NCBI GenBank assembly: GCA_017694145.1
Contig: JADINF010000006.1
Location: forward strand, 1-10,482
Length of the DNA: 10,482 bases
Source: Candidatus Stercoripulliclostridium pullicola
GTDB taxonomy: Bacteria; Bacillota; Clostridia; Christensenellales; DTU072
Reading direction: 5' to 3'
Part shown: piece by piece, positions 1 through 7,666 of the stretch
Numbering within the stretch: position 1 is the first letter of the stretch
Layout of the letters: each line of letters begins with the position of its first letter
Notes under the pieces: model-generated
The model's input: the letters and a program-made list of their open reading frames with translations, nothing else
The model's database searches: none
Told to the model about the DNA's origin: nothing
Made by a program: the position numbers and the translations under genes

Positions 1-273
1 ATATTGTATCTGTATCCTTTCTTCTATACGCTTACCGCCAAATACGGTTGCGTTCAGGAAGTGGTATATTCGATATGCGCGCTCGGCGTGCTCGCCGGTA
101 TAGAGGAGATAGTCATTCAATGCCTCGTGCCGGAGCTTGACGAGAGCATACTTTCGGTGGCGACCGTAATAAAGAGAATGAAGGCGAAAAAGAACGCGGG
201 CGCTACGGGCGACTCCGCCGAAGGCGCGGAAACAGCCGCCGTTTCCTGCGAGGACGCGGACAAAGTTGAATAA
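1..273 (+). CDS. C-terminal part of a membrane protein, probably CDP-alcohol phosphatidyltransferase family
   Basis: The reading frame is open at the left edge, so only the last 90 codons are visible and the true start lies outside the window. The visible part begins with an aromatic, hydrophobic stretch (YPFFYTLTAKYG). A membrane segment rich in V, I, L and A follows and runs into GIEEIVIQ and a short acidic PELDES segment, and the protein ends in a charged, Ala/Glu-rich tail. A last transmembrane helix finishing in an E-E-x-x-I motif resembles the C-termini of clostridial CDP-alcohol phosphatidyltransferases, which make phospholipids at the membrane. The diagnostic D-G-x2-A-R motif would lie upstream and cannot be seen, so the family call rests on general resemblance only. 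The gene is followed after 21 nt by an intrinsic terminator, so it ends its own transcription unit. That it is the 3' end of a real membrane-protein gene is more certain than the family. Confidence 0.5.
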   Translation: MLYLYPFFYTLTAKYGCVQEVVYSICALGVLAGIEEIVIQCLVPELDESILSVATVIKRMKAKKNAGATGDSAEGAETAAVSCEDADKVE

Positions 274-294
274 TTTATTCGGAATACCGTACTT

Positions 295-322
295 AAAAAA
301 GACGCTTTCGGGCGTCTTTTTT
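295..322 (+). terminator. Intrinsic (Rho-independent) terminator
   Basis: The stem GACGC (301-305) pairs with GCGTC (312-316) across a six-base loop (TTTCGG). Six A (295-300) precede the stem and six T (317-322) follow it, so the A and T tracts extend the pairing to 11 bp. The shape is typical of an intrinsic terminator and it lies 21 nt past the upstream stop codon. Because the tracts are symmetric it could also work in reverse, but no convergent gene is present. Confidence 0.93.
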
Positions 323-343
323 CTATACGCGCGCGCAATACGC

Positions 344-372
344 TTGCCTAAAATATAATTAAGTAGTATTAT
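344..372 (+). promoter_or_regulatory. Probable sigma-70/SigA promoter of the hydratase-paaK-ior transcription unit
   Basis: A TTGCCT -35 element (344-349) and a TATTAT -10 element (367-372) are separated by exactly 17 nt in an AT-rich stretch. The stretch lies between the upstream terminator and the first gene of the long co-directional run. The -10 matches consensus at five of six positions and the -35 at four of six. Transcription would begin near 379, leaving a leader of about 26 nt with the GGAG ribosome site at 396-399. A nearby TATAAC (370-375) is an alternative -10 and a TATAAT at 354-359 lacks a good -35. No operator repeat or riboswitch fits in so short a leader. Confidence 0.6.
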
Positions 373-405
373 AACATTAACTATAAAATTTTTTCGGAGT
401 ACGCA

Positions 406-2619
406 ATGATAAAACTTTACGGAAAAGGCTACAGGTACGTCGCGGGCAAATTCGCGGAAGCTTCTTCGAACGAAGGTTACACCGGCACCATGGCGTATAA
501 GATCCTCGCCGCGCATAACGGCGGAAAAGCGGCAAAAGGCGAAACCCTGCATATCAGATTCGACGCCATAGCGTCGCACGATATCACTTACGTCGGAATC
601 ATTCAGACAGCCAAAGCGATAGGGCTCGACAAATTCCCCGTTCCTTACGTTCTGACCAACTGCCACAACAGCCTTTGTGCGGTAGGCGGCACTATCAACG
701 AGGACGACCACGTATACGGTCTTTCCGCGGCGAAGAAATACGGCGGCATCTACGTTCCGCCGCATTACGCCGTGATACATACTTATATGCGCGAGAATTT
801 CGCGGGAGCGGGTAAGATGATATTAGGCTCCGACTCGCATACACGTTACGGCGCGCTCGGCACCATGGCGGTGGGCGAGGGCGGTCCCGAACTCGTCAAG
901 CAGATCATCGGTAAGACGTACGACGTGACATATCCCGACGTGATCGCCGTGAACCTCAAAGGCGCGCCCCGTAAGGGCGTAGGTCCGCAGGACGTGGCGC
1001 TCTGCCTTATCGGAGCGGTATTCGCCAAAGGCTTCGTAAAGAACAAAGTGCTCGAATTCGTGGGCGAGGGGATTAAGAATCTTCCGATAGAATTCCGTAA
1101 CGGCATAGACGTCATGACCACGGAAACCACATGTCTTTCGAGCGTGTGGACTACCGACGAAGAAGTGGAAAAATATCTTACCGCGCGCGGCAGAGCTTCC
1201 GACTATAAGGAACTCAAGCCCGACGAAGGCGCATATTACGACGGGCTCATCGAGATAGACCTCGCGAAAGTGGAGCCGATGATAGCGCTTCCTTTCCATC
1301 CGAGCAACGTATATACTTTGCGCGAACTCCTCGCCAATCCTTACGAGATACTGCACGAATGCGAACTCAAGGGGCGCGAGCTTCTCAAGAACGATAAATT
1401 CACTCTGACCGATAAGATCACCGCGGGCGGCAAGATAAGAGTGGATCAGGCGGTAATAGCAGGTTGCGCCGGCGGCACTTACGACAATATTTACGAGGCG
1501 TCCCGTATACTTAAAGGTAAAGCCATCGGAGCCGAACTCAATATGAGCGTGTATTGCGGTTCCCAGCCCATATATCTCGACCTATCGAGGAAGGGTGTGC
1601 TCGCCGATCTCACCGAAGCGGGCGCTATAGTTAAGACCTCTTTCTGCGGACCCTGTTTCGGCGCGGGCGACGTTCCAGCGAACAACGGTTTCTCGATAAG
1701 GCATACCACCCGCAACTTCGAGAACAGAGAGGGCTCCAAACCCAACGAAAAGCAGATCGCGTCCGTGGCTCTTATGGACGCGCGCAGTATAGCTGCCACC
1801 GCGGCGAACGGCGGCATACTCACTTCCGCATTCGACGTCGATTACGACAATAACATTCCCGAAGCGGATTTCGACGCGAAAGTGTACGCCAGCCGCGTTT
1901 ACAACGGTTTCGGTAAGCCCGACGCGAGCGCCGAACTCGTCTACGGTCCCAATATCGCGGACATTCCCTCGATGATAGCGCTCAAGAAAAAACTTCTTAT
2001 GCGCGTATGCGCCGTAATAGACGATCCCGTTACCACTACCGACGAGCTCATTCCTTCGGGCGAAACCTCTTCTTACCGCAGTAATCCTTTGAGACTTGCG
2101 GAATTCGCGCTTTCGCGTAAGGTACCGGAGTACGTTGCGAGGGCAAAAGCCGTCCACGCGGACGAATTGAAACTGGAAAAAGGCGAGATACCCGCAGGCT
2201 ACGAATTTGCCGCGGAGATCGCGGGAGCGAAAGCGGACGAGCTCGAGCTCGGCAGCGTAATATTCGCCAATAAACCGGGCGACGGAAGCGCGCGCGAGCA
2301 AGCCGCTTCCTGTCAGAGAGTTCTGGGCGGCGTCGCGAACATAGCCGGCGAATACGCCACCAAGCGTTACCGCAGTAACGTCATCAACTGGGGTATGATA
2401 CCTTTCCGTTACGCGGGCAAGGCTTCCGATTTCGAAGTGGGCGATATCGTCTACGTAAGCGACGCTTATGCGGCGATAGAGCAAGGCTTCGTCAAAGCCC
2501 TTCGTATAAGAGGGAAAGAAACCGAAGAGATAACTCTCACCGTGGACGCTCTCACTCCCCAGGAGAAGGAAATAATAAAAGCCGGCTGCCTCATCAACTA
2601 CAACCGTAACAACAAATAA
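406..2619 (+). CDS. Aconitase-family hydratase ([4Fe-4S] dehydratase, substrate uncertain)
   Basis: The 737-residue protein belongs to the aconitase superfamily, which moves a hydroxyl group on a carboxylic acid by dehydration and rehydration at a [4Fe-4S] cluster. Visible motifs are SDSHT (142-146), one cluster cysteine in IAGCAGGTYDN (C354), the CxxC pair in SFCGPCFG (C414, C417), TRNFENR (435-441, matching the NRNFEGR substrate-arginine motif), and GDGSARE (625-631, matching the GSSRE loop with the catalytic serine) in the C-terminal swivel domain. RSNVINWGMIPF (656-667) matches another aconitase signature. The three cluster cysteines and likely catalytic residues are therefore kept. The usual SCTN around the first cysteine is replaced by GCAGG, and the protein is shorter than AcnA or AcnB (roughly 860-900 residues). 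It looks nearer to the uncharacterised YbhJ-type hydratases than to true aconitase. The ATG at 406 has GGAG six bases upstream. It is the first gene after the promoter. Family is certain; the substrate could be citrate/isocitrate or another hydroxy acid. Confidence 0.85.
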   Translation: MIKLYGKGYRYVAGKFAEASSNEGYTGTMAYKILAAHNGGKAAKGETLHIRFDAIASHDITYVGIIQTAKAIGLDKFPVPYVLTNCHNSLCAVGGTINEDDHVYGLSAAKKYGGIYVPPHYAVIHTYMRENFAGAGKMILGSDSHTRYGALGTMAVGEGGPELVKQIIGKTYDVTYPDVIAVNLKGAPRKGVGPQDVALCLIGAVFAKGFVKNKVLEFVGEGIKNLPIEFRNGIDVMTTETTCLSSVWTTDEEVEKYLTARGRASDYKELKPDEGAYYDGLIEIDLAKVEPMIALPFHPSNVYTLRELLANPYEILHECELKGRELLKNDKFTLTDKITAGGKIRVDQAVIAGCAGGTYDNIYEASRILKGKAIGAELNMSVYCGSQPIYLDLSRKGVLADLTEAGAIVKTSFCGPCFGAGDVPANNGFSIRHTTRNFENREGSKPNEKQIASVALMDARSIAATAANGGILTSAFDVDYDNNIPEADFDAKVYASRVYNGFGKPDASAELVYGPNIADIPSMIALKKKLLMRVCAVIDDPVTTTDELIPSGETSSYRSNPLRLAEFALSRKVPEYVARAKAVHADELKLEKGEIPAGYEFAAEIAGAKADELELGSVIFANKPGDGSAREQAASCQRVLGGVANIAGEYATKRYRSNVINWGMIPFRYAGKASDFEVGDIVYVSDAYAAIEQGFVKALRIRGKETEEITLTVDALTPQEKEIIKAGCLINYNRNNK

Positions 2620-2639
2620 TCTTAAGAAAAGATGTTTAA

Positions 2640-2674
2640 GCGCCGTTTCGGTAGGGTTACGTCAGGGGCGGCGC
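2640..2674 (+). other. Intergenic hairpin between the hydratase gene and paaK
   Basis: The 82-nt gap (2620-2701) holds a 10-bp stem: GCGCCGTTTC (2640-2649) pairs with GGGGCGGCGC (2665-2674), counting three G-U pairs, around a 15-nt loop. No T tract follows, so it does not look like an intrinsic terminator. It may be an mRNA processing or stability element that sets different levels for the hydratase and the downstream genes, but this is inference from base pairing alone. The gap also carries the GGAG (2685-2688) of the next gene. Confidence 0.4.
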
Positions 2675-2701
2675 GAGGAATAAAGGAGAAACTGAGAAAC
2701 T

Positions 2702-4006
2702 ATGATATTCGATCCCGCACACGAATGTATGTCGACGGACGCTATGCGTGCGTTGCAACTGGAAAGGCTCAAAAAGATCGTCAGATACGCTTACGACAAC
2801 GTGCCTTTTTACAAGAAGAAGTACGACGAAGCGGGCGTAAGTCCCGACGATATCGTCACTCTCGACGACATTAGGAAACTTCCTTTTACCGTCAAAAGCG
2901 ATTTGAGAGACAATTATCCTTACGGACTGCTCGCCGTTCCCAAAACGAAGCTCAAGAGAATACACGCTTCGAGCGGTACGAGCGGCAAACCCACCGTGGT
3001 GTGCTATACCGATAAGGATATGGAGATATGGTCGGATTGTTGCGCGCGCCTTGCGGCGGCGGCGGGCGTGAACGGCGACGATATAGTGCAGGTATCCTTC
3101 GGATACGGGCTTTTCACGGGAGCTCTCGGTATGCACCAGGGGTGCGAGAAGCTCGGCGCGGCGATCATTCCCGCGAGCTCCGGCAATACGGAGAGGCAGG
3201 TCATGTTGCTCAAAGACCTCGAAGCCACCGTGCTCGTCTGCACTCCGTCTTACGCGCTGTACATCGGCGAGATGATGGAAAAGCTCGGATATAAACCCGA
3301 AGACTTCAAATTACGCATAGGACTTTTCGGCTCCGAGGCTTCCACCGAGGAAATGCACCGCGAAATAGCCAACAAACTGCATGTTTTTACCAACGACAAC
3401 TACGGGCTTTCCGAGCTCATCGGACCCGGAGTCAGCGGCGAATGTACCGAAAAATGCGGTATGCACATCAACGAGGACCATTTCTATCCCGAACTGCTCG
3501 ACCCCGAAACTTTCGAACCGGTACCCGACGGTCAGTACGGCGAGCTGGTACTCACTTCGCTCACGAAAGAGGGTATGCCGGTCATACGTTACCGCACCAA
3601 GGACATCACGGCTTTCGACCACACCCCCTGCAAATGCGGCAGAACGACGGTCAGAATGGCTAAACTCCGCGGCAGAACGGACGATATGCTCATTATCCGC
3701 GGCGTCAACGTATTCCCCTCGCAGATAGAAGGCGTTCTGATGAATATGCCCGAAGTGGGCGGTCAGTACGAGATATACGTTTGCCGCGAAGGCTATATGG
3801 ACAAGCTCGAAGTCAAAGTGGAAGTAGCGGACGCAACGCTTCTCACCGATTACGCCAAGCTCAACGCTTTACGCGACAAGATCAAGCACAATCTGCGCAC
3901 GGTACTTCAGATAGACGCGATAGTGAAGCTCTGCGAACCGCTTTCTCTGAAGCGTTTCGAAGGGAAATCCAAACGGGTCACCGACGTAAGGGATCTGCAC
4001 GACTGA
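2702..4006 (+). CDS. paaK: Phenylacetate-CoA ligase family protein, paralogue 1 (AMP-forming)
   Basis: This 434-residue enzyme has the usual PaaK length. The family joins phenylacetate or a related aryl-acetate to CoA using ATP, releasing AMP and diphosphate in the cytosol. The N-terminal pattern LERLKKIVRYAYDNVPFYKK (20-39) is typical. The adenylate-forming motifs are the phosphate loop SSGTSGKPT (90-98), YGLSE (234-238), RYRTKD (296-301), GRTDDM (324-329) and the C-terminal FEGKSKR with the expected catalytic lysine at K422. Paired cysteines GECTEKC (C248, C252) and PCKCG (C310, C312) could bind a metal, an inference. The start is ATG 2702; the nearest clear Shine-Dalgarno, GGAG at 2685-2688, is 13 nt away, longer than for its neighbours, which may lower translation. 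It lies 34 nt before iorA and is a diverged relative of the second copy after iorB. Actual acid (phenyl-, hydroxyphenyl- or indoleacetate) cannot be read from sequence. Confidence 0.92.
   Translation: MIFDPAHECMSTDAMRALQLERLKKIVRYAYDNVPFYKKKYDEAGVSPDDIVTLDDIRKLPFTVKSDLRDNYPYGLLAVPKTKLKRIHASSGTSGKPTVVCYTDKDMEIWSDCCARLAAAAGVNGDDIVQVSFGYGLFTGALGMHQGCEKLGAAIIPASSGNTERQVMLLKDLEATVLVCTPSYALYIGEMMEKLGYKPEDFKLRIGLFGSEASTEEMHREIANKLHVFTNDNYGLSELIGPGVSGECTEKCGMHINEDHFYPELLDPETFEPVPDGQYGELVLTSLTKEGMPVIRYRTKDITAFDHTPCKCGRTTVRMAKLRGRTDDMLIIRGVNVFPSQIEGVLMNMPEVGGQYEIYVCREGYMDKLEVKVEVADATLLTDYAKLNALRDKIKHNLRTVLQIDAIVKLCEPLSLKRFEGKSKRVTDVRDLHD
3680..3711 (+). repeat. 32-bp perfect direct repeat, copy 1 (inside paaK paralogue 1)
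   Basis: The 32 bases here, starting GACGATATGCTC and ending GGCGTCAACGT, are identical to positions 7328-7359 in the second paaK. They encode the D-D-M-L-I-I-R-G-V-N-V hinge motif, which is strongly conserved in the family, but even the synonymous third positions agree throughout, unlike the flanking sequence of the two genes. Confidence 0.85.
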
Positions 4007-4040
4007 ATCAAACGAAAAAATCTATTTAACAGGAGTTAAT

Positions 4041-5759
4041 ATGAATAAACTGATGCTTACCAACGAAGCGGTGGCGCGCGGAGCGTACGAAGCGGGAGTC
4101 AAGGTGGTATCCTCGTATCCGGGGACGCCGTCTACCGAGATAACCGAATTCGTAGCTAAATATCCGGAGATATATTCGGAGTGGGCGCCCAACGAAAAAG
4201 TAGCCACGGAAGTAGCCGTAGGCGCGTCGATAGCCGGCGTGCGCTCGATGTGCTGTATGAAACACGTCGGCGTGAACGTGGCGGCGGATCCTCTGTTCAC
4301 CGCGGCATACACCGGCGTGAACGGCGGAATGGTACTCGTCGTAGCGGACGATCCCGCGATGCACAGCTCGCAGAACGAGCAGGACAGCAGATTTTACGCA
4401 AGAAGCGCGCACGTTCCCATGCTCGAACCCGCCGACAGCGCCGAAGCCAAGGAATTCACGAAGAAGGCTTTTGCACTTTCCGAAGAATACGACACGCCCG
4501 TAATGCTGAGGCTTACTACGCGCGTGGCGCATAGCCAGAGTTTCGTGGAGCTCGAAGACAGAGTCGAGCCCGCGCCCAAATATTTTACTAAGGATATAGC
4601 GAAATACGTCATGATGCCCGCGATGGCGCGTAAAAGGCACCTAGTGGTCGAAGCGCGCGAGGACAAGCTTGCCGCAGACGTCAACGAGTCTGAACTTAAC
4701 CGCGTCGAATGGCGTAGCAAAAAGCTCGGGATCGTTTGCGCGGGCGCGGTGTATCAATACGTGAAAGAGGCTACCGACGCGTCGATATTCAAAGCGGGTA
4801 TCGTCTATCCGCTCGCGATCGAAGCTATCCGCAAGTTTGCCGCCGAAGTGGAAGAACTCCTTATCGTCGAGGAGCTCGAACCTTTCATCGAGAATCAGCT
4901 CAAGGCTCACGGCGTCAAGTGCCACGGCAAAGAGATATTCGGAAAGCAGGGCGAATTTTCTTCGGCAAGCATAAGAGAGAAATTGTACGGCGTAAAGACT
5001 CCCGCTCCCGTTGCGGAAGTGCCCGCCCGTCCTCCCGTGATGTGCGCGGGATGCCCGCACCGCGGCGTTTTCTACGTTCTCAAAAAGCTCGGCGTAACCG
5101 TCAGCGGCGACATAGGTTGCTACACTCTCGGAGCTCAACCGCCGCTCAGCGCTCTCGATATGTGCGTATGTATGGGCGCGAGCATAGGTATGGCGCACGG
5201 CTTCGACAAAGCGGAATCTCCTCTGAAAAGGAAAATGGTCGCCGTTATCGGGGACAGCACGTTTATCCACAGCGGTATAACCAACGTCGTCAACGCGGTG
5301 TATAACAGAGGAACTTCCACTACGATAATCCTCGACAATTCGATAACGGGTATGACGGGACATCAGGACAACCCCGCTACCGGCAAGACCATTAAGGGCG
5401 AGCCCACCAATAAGCTCGACCTCGAAGCGCTCATGAAAGCGATAGGCGTCGATTCCGTGGTAGTGGTGGACGCATACGATCTCGCGGCTGTGGAAAAAGC
5501 GGTCAAAGAGGAAACCGCGCGCGAAGCCGTAAGCGTGATAATCGCAAGGCGCCCCTGCGCTTTGCTTACAAAGAAGTATCCTCCCGCTTTCAAGGTGAAC
5601 GGCGACAAATGCCGCAACTGCAAGGCGTGCCTTAAAATAGGTTGTCCCGCGATAGAGAATATCGGCGGCAAAGTCCGTATCAACAAAGAACTTTGCGTGG
5701 CGTGCGGAGTGTGCACGCAACTTTGTAAATTTTCCGCGATCGAGGAGGGTGTGAAATGA
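4041..5759 (+). CDS. iorA: Indolepyruvate:ferredoxin oxidoreductase, alpha subunit
   Basis: IorA and IorB together oxidatively decarboxylate aryl-pyruvates (indolepyruvate, phenylpyruvate, hydroxyphenylpyruvate) to aryl-acetyl-CoA and reduced ferredoxin, using thiamine diphosphate and Fe-S clusters. The 572 residues are near the usual length. The N-terminal half begins LTNEAVARGAYEAG and contains SSYPGTPSTEI (24-34), the substrate-side domain of 2-oxoacid oxidoreductases. CAGCPHRG (335-342) precedes the thiamine-binding domain with GDS (404-406) and the partner asparagine at N433 in LDNSITGMTG. The C-terminus is a two-cluster ferredoxin domain: C524, C527, C530, C535, then C552, C555, C558, C562. 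The second cluster reads CK where CP is more common. ATG 4041 has AGGAG a few bases upstream. It overlaps iorB by four bases (ATGA), which indicates translational coupling and equal subunit amounts. With paaK on either side, it points to arylpyruvate metabolism. Confidence 0.96.
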   Translation: MNKLMLTNEAVARGAYEAGVKVVSSYPGTPSTEITEFVAKYPEIYSEWAPNEKVATEVAVGASIAGVRSMCCMKHVGVNVAADPLFTAAYTGVNGGMVLVVADDPAMHSSQNEQDSRFYARSAHVPMLEPADSAEAKEFTKKAFALSEEYDTPVMLRLTTRVAHSQSFVELEDRVEPAPKYFTKDIAKYVMMPAMARKRHLVVEAREDKLAADVNESELNRVEWRSKKLGIVCAGAVYQYVKEATDASIFKAGIVYPLAIEAIRKFAAEVEELLIVEELEPFIENQLKAHGVKCHGKEIFGKQGEFSSASIREKLYGVKTPAPVAEVPARPPVMCAGCPHRGVFYVLKKLGVTVSGDIGCYTLGAQPPLSALDMCVCMGASIGMAHGFDKAESPLKRKMVAVIGDSTFIHSGITNVVNAVYNRGTSTTIILDNSITGMTGHQDNPATGKTIKGEPTNKLDLEALMKAIGVDSVVVVDAYDLAAVEKAVKEETAREAVSVIIARRPCALLTKKYPPAFKVNGDKCRNCKACLKIGCPAIENIGGKVRINKELCVACGVCTQLCKFSAIEEGVK

Positions 5760-6331
5760 TCAACGTACTTATAGTGGGAGTAGGCGGACAGGGCACGTTG
5801 CTCGCAAGCAGGGTGCTCGGAGCGATAGCCTCGATAGAAGGTAAGGATTGTAAATTGAGCGAGGTACACGGAATGAGCCAGCGCGGCGGTTCCGTGGTAA
5901 CGCACGTAAGGATAGGCGACGACATAGCGGCGCCGCTCGTGACCCCCGGCGAAGCCGATTACATAATGGCGTTCGAACAGCTCGAAGCTCTGCGTTGGGC
6001 GTATTATCTCAAGGAAGGCGGCAAAATACTCGTCAACGATCAGCAGATAATGCCGATGCCCGTGATAACGGGAGCGGTGGAGTATCCCGAAGGGATATAC
6101 GTAAAGCTCGCCGAAGCGGGTAAGGAAGCGATAGTCGTGGACGGGCTCGGACTCGCCGAAGAAGCGGGCAACACGAAAGCGGTGAACGTGGTGATGATAG
6201 GCGCGCTTTGCGCGATAGAGGGCGTGGATTACGACGTCGCGCTCGAAGCGGTGCGCCGTTCGGTTCCCGCAAAACTTCTTTCGGTGAACGAAAAAGCGCT
6301 CGAACTCGGATATAAAAGCGTCAAAAAATAA
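5756..6331 (+). CDS. iorB: Indolepyruvate:ferredoxin oxidoreductase, beta subunit
   Basis: This is the small, gamma-domain-like subunit of the IorAB complex, 191 residues, normal for the family. Near the N-terminus VGVGGQGTLLASRVLG (7-22) is the glycine-rich motif of pyruvate/ketoisovalerate oxidoreductase catalytic domains. SEVHGMSQRGGSVVTHVR (35-52) is the second signature of the family, and a later NVVMIGAL stretch matches its C-terminal half. The start codon lies in the overlap ATGA with the end of iorA, and a strong GAGGAGGG site sits at 5742-5749 inside the iorA coding end. This leaves no doubt about the start. The next gene begins 12 nt after its stop, so iorB and paaK paralogue 2 are almost certainly on the same message. 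Confidence 0.96.
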   Translation: MINVLIVGVGGQGTLLASRVLGAIASIEGKDCKLSEVHGMSQRGGSVVTHVRIGDDIAAPLVTPGEADYIMAFEQLEALRWAYYLKEGGKILVNDQQIMPMPVITGAVEYPEGIYVKLAEAGKEAIVVDGLGLAEEAGNTKAVNVVMIGALCAIEGVDYDVALEAVRRSVPAKLLSVNEKALELGYKSVKK

Positions 6332-6343
6332 GGAGAAAATACT

Positions 6344-7648
6344 ATGACTGCATATTACAATGAGAAAGTTGAGAGGATGAGCGCGGAGGAGAAGAAAGCG
6401 CTCCAAAGCGAACGCCTCGTCAAAGTGGTAAAGAGGGTATACGACAACGTACCCACTTACAGGGCGAAAATGGACGCTATCGGACTTAAACCCGAGGACA
6501 TTAAGTCCATCGACGACATTACGAAGCTTCCGTTCACGACGAAAAGCGATCTTCGCAACAATTATCCTTTCGGCATGTTCGCTTCTCCTTTGAAGGACAT
6601 CGTGCGTTTGCACGCGTCTAGCGGCACCACGGGCAAGCTTACCGTTGCGGGTTGCACCCAACACGACCTTGACGACTGGGCGGAAGCGGTTGCGCGCGGT
6701 TTCGTAAGCTGCGGCGTCAGCCGTGAGAGCATTATCCACGTGGCGTACGGATACGGACTGTTCACGGGAGGACTCGGAGCGCACGACGGAGGCACTCTGC
6801 TCGGCGCGACGGTTGTTCCCGCTTCCGCGGGCAACACCAACCGCCAGCTCACGCTCATCAAGGATTTCGGCGCGGACACAATTTGTTGCACGCCGTCCTA
6901 TGCCGTATACCTTGCCGACGAATTCAAGAAGGCGGGTATCCCCACGAGCGAACTCAAACTTAAACGCGGCTTTTTCGGCGCGGAACCGTGGTCTGAAGAA
7001 ATGCGCGTGAAAATAGAAGAAGGTCTGGGACTCAAAGCATACGATATTTACGGCTTGAGCGAAATTTCAGGTCCGGGAGTGGCGTGCGAATGCGAATATC
7101 AGGCGGGACCTCACGTTCAGGACGACTTCTTCTATCCCGAAATAATCGATCCCGAAACCCTCGAACCCGTAGAGAAGGGCGCGCGCGGCGAACTCGTATT
7201 CACCACGCTCGACAAAGAGGGCATGCCTCTTATCCGTTACCGCACGCGCGATCTTTGCGCTATCATATACGAGCCCTGCAAGTGCGGCAGGACGAGCGTA
7301 AGGCTCGCGAAGATAACGGGGCGCAGCGACGATATGCTCATTATCCGCGGCGTCAACGTGTTCCCGTCGCAGATCGAGAGCGTGCTCATCAAGGATAAGC
7401 GCGTAAGCCCGCATTATCACATCACCATCGATCGTATCAACAACCTCGACACCATGGAGATCGAAGTGGAGCTCGACAGAAGCATCGCATTCGACGAGGT
7501 TCAGGAGATAGAAACCTTGCAGAAGAAACTTTCCGCGGAAATAGCTTCGGCTATCGGAGTTTCCGCGAAGATAAAACTCGTATCCTGCGGTACGGTACCG
7601 AGAAGCGAAGGCAAAGCGGTATTCGTCACCGACAAGCGTAAGATTTAA
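6344..7648 (+). CDS. paaK: Phenylacetate-CoA ligase family protein, paralogue 2 (AMP-forming)
   Basis: This second AMP-forming aryl-acetate CoA ligase also has 434 residues. It shows the same motif order: phosphate loop SSGTTGKLT (92-100), YGLSE (236-240), RYRTRD (298-303), GRSDDM (326-331), RGVNVFPSQIE (335-345) and the C-terminal SEGK lysine (K424). Its N-terminus (MTAYYNEKVERMS) is closer to the standard PaaK pattern of Y/W-N-E than that of paralogue 1. It has C248, C250 and PCKCG (C312, C314) in the positions where the first copy has its cysteine pairs. The two copies differ widely outside motifs, so they are old duplicates or separate acquisitions and probably differ in acid preference. 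Directly after the conserved lysine it reads AVF where paralogue 1 has SKR. GGAG (6332-6335) lies 8 nt before ATG 6344. The ACT gene follows 18 nt after its stop, an arrangement familiar for paaK genes next to ior. Confidence 0.93.
   Translation: MTAYYNEKVERMSAEEKKALQSERLVKVVKRVYDNVPTYRAKMDAIGLKPEDIKSIDDITKLPFTTKSDLRNNYPFGMFASPLKDIVRLHASSGTTGKLTVAGCTQHDLDDWAEAVARGFVSCGVSRESIIHVAYGYGLFTGGLGAHDGGTLLGATVVPASAGNTNRQLTLIKDFGADTICCTPSYAVYLADEFKKAGIPTSELKLKRGFFGAEPWSEEMRVKIEEGLGLKAYDIYGLSEISGPGVACECEYQAGPHVQDDFFYPEIIDPETLEPVEKGARGELVFTTLDKEGMPLIRYRTRDLCAIIYEPCKCGRTSVRLAKITGRSDDMLIIRGVNVFPSQIESVLIKDKRVSPHYHITIDRINNLDTMEIEVELDRSIAFDEVQEIETLQKKLSAEIASAIGVSAKIKLVSCGTVPRSEGKAVFVTDKRKI
7328..7359 (+). repeat. 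32-bp perfect direct repeat, copy 2 (inside paaK paralogue 2)
   Basis: This is the second copy of the segment at 3680-3711, in the same orientation and 3,648 bp downstream. It encodes the same hinge motif. Recombination between the copies would delete iorA and iorB and leave one hybrid paaK. Confidence 0.85.
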
Positions 7649-7666
7649 TCGAAAGGAGGTAACACT

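Noticed and set aside
274..405. Possible riboswitch or attenuator before the hydratase
   Set aside because: After the terminator and promoter only about 26 nt of leader remain, too short for a known riboswitch, and no alternative pairing is visible.
1582..2484. Minus-strand open frame (300 codons) opposite the hydratase, and a similar 359-codon frame at 4641-5720
   Set aside because: Both lie wholly inside conserved genes on the + strand and show composition typical of antisense shadows, with no ribosome site or domain.
2632..2874. Possible small protein starting at ATG 2632
   Set aside because: It overlaps the PaaK start in another frame, is extremely Arg-rich and has no good ribosome site, so it is a shadow of paaK.
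5363..6784. Long minus-strand open frame (473 codons) opposite iorA, iorB and paaK paralogue 2
   Set aside because: It spans three well-supported genes on the other strand, has no recognisable domain, and is rich in His, Arg and Tyr as expected from reading biased codons backwards.
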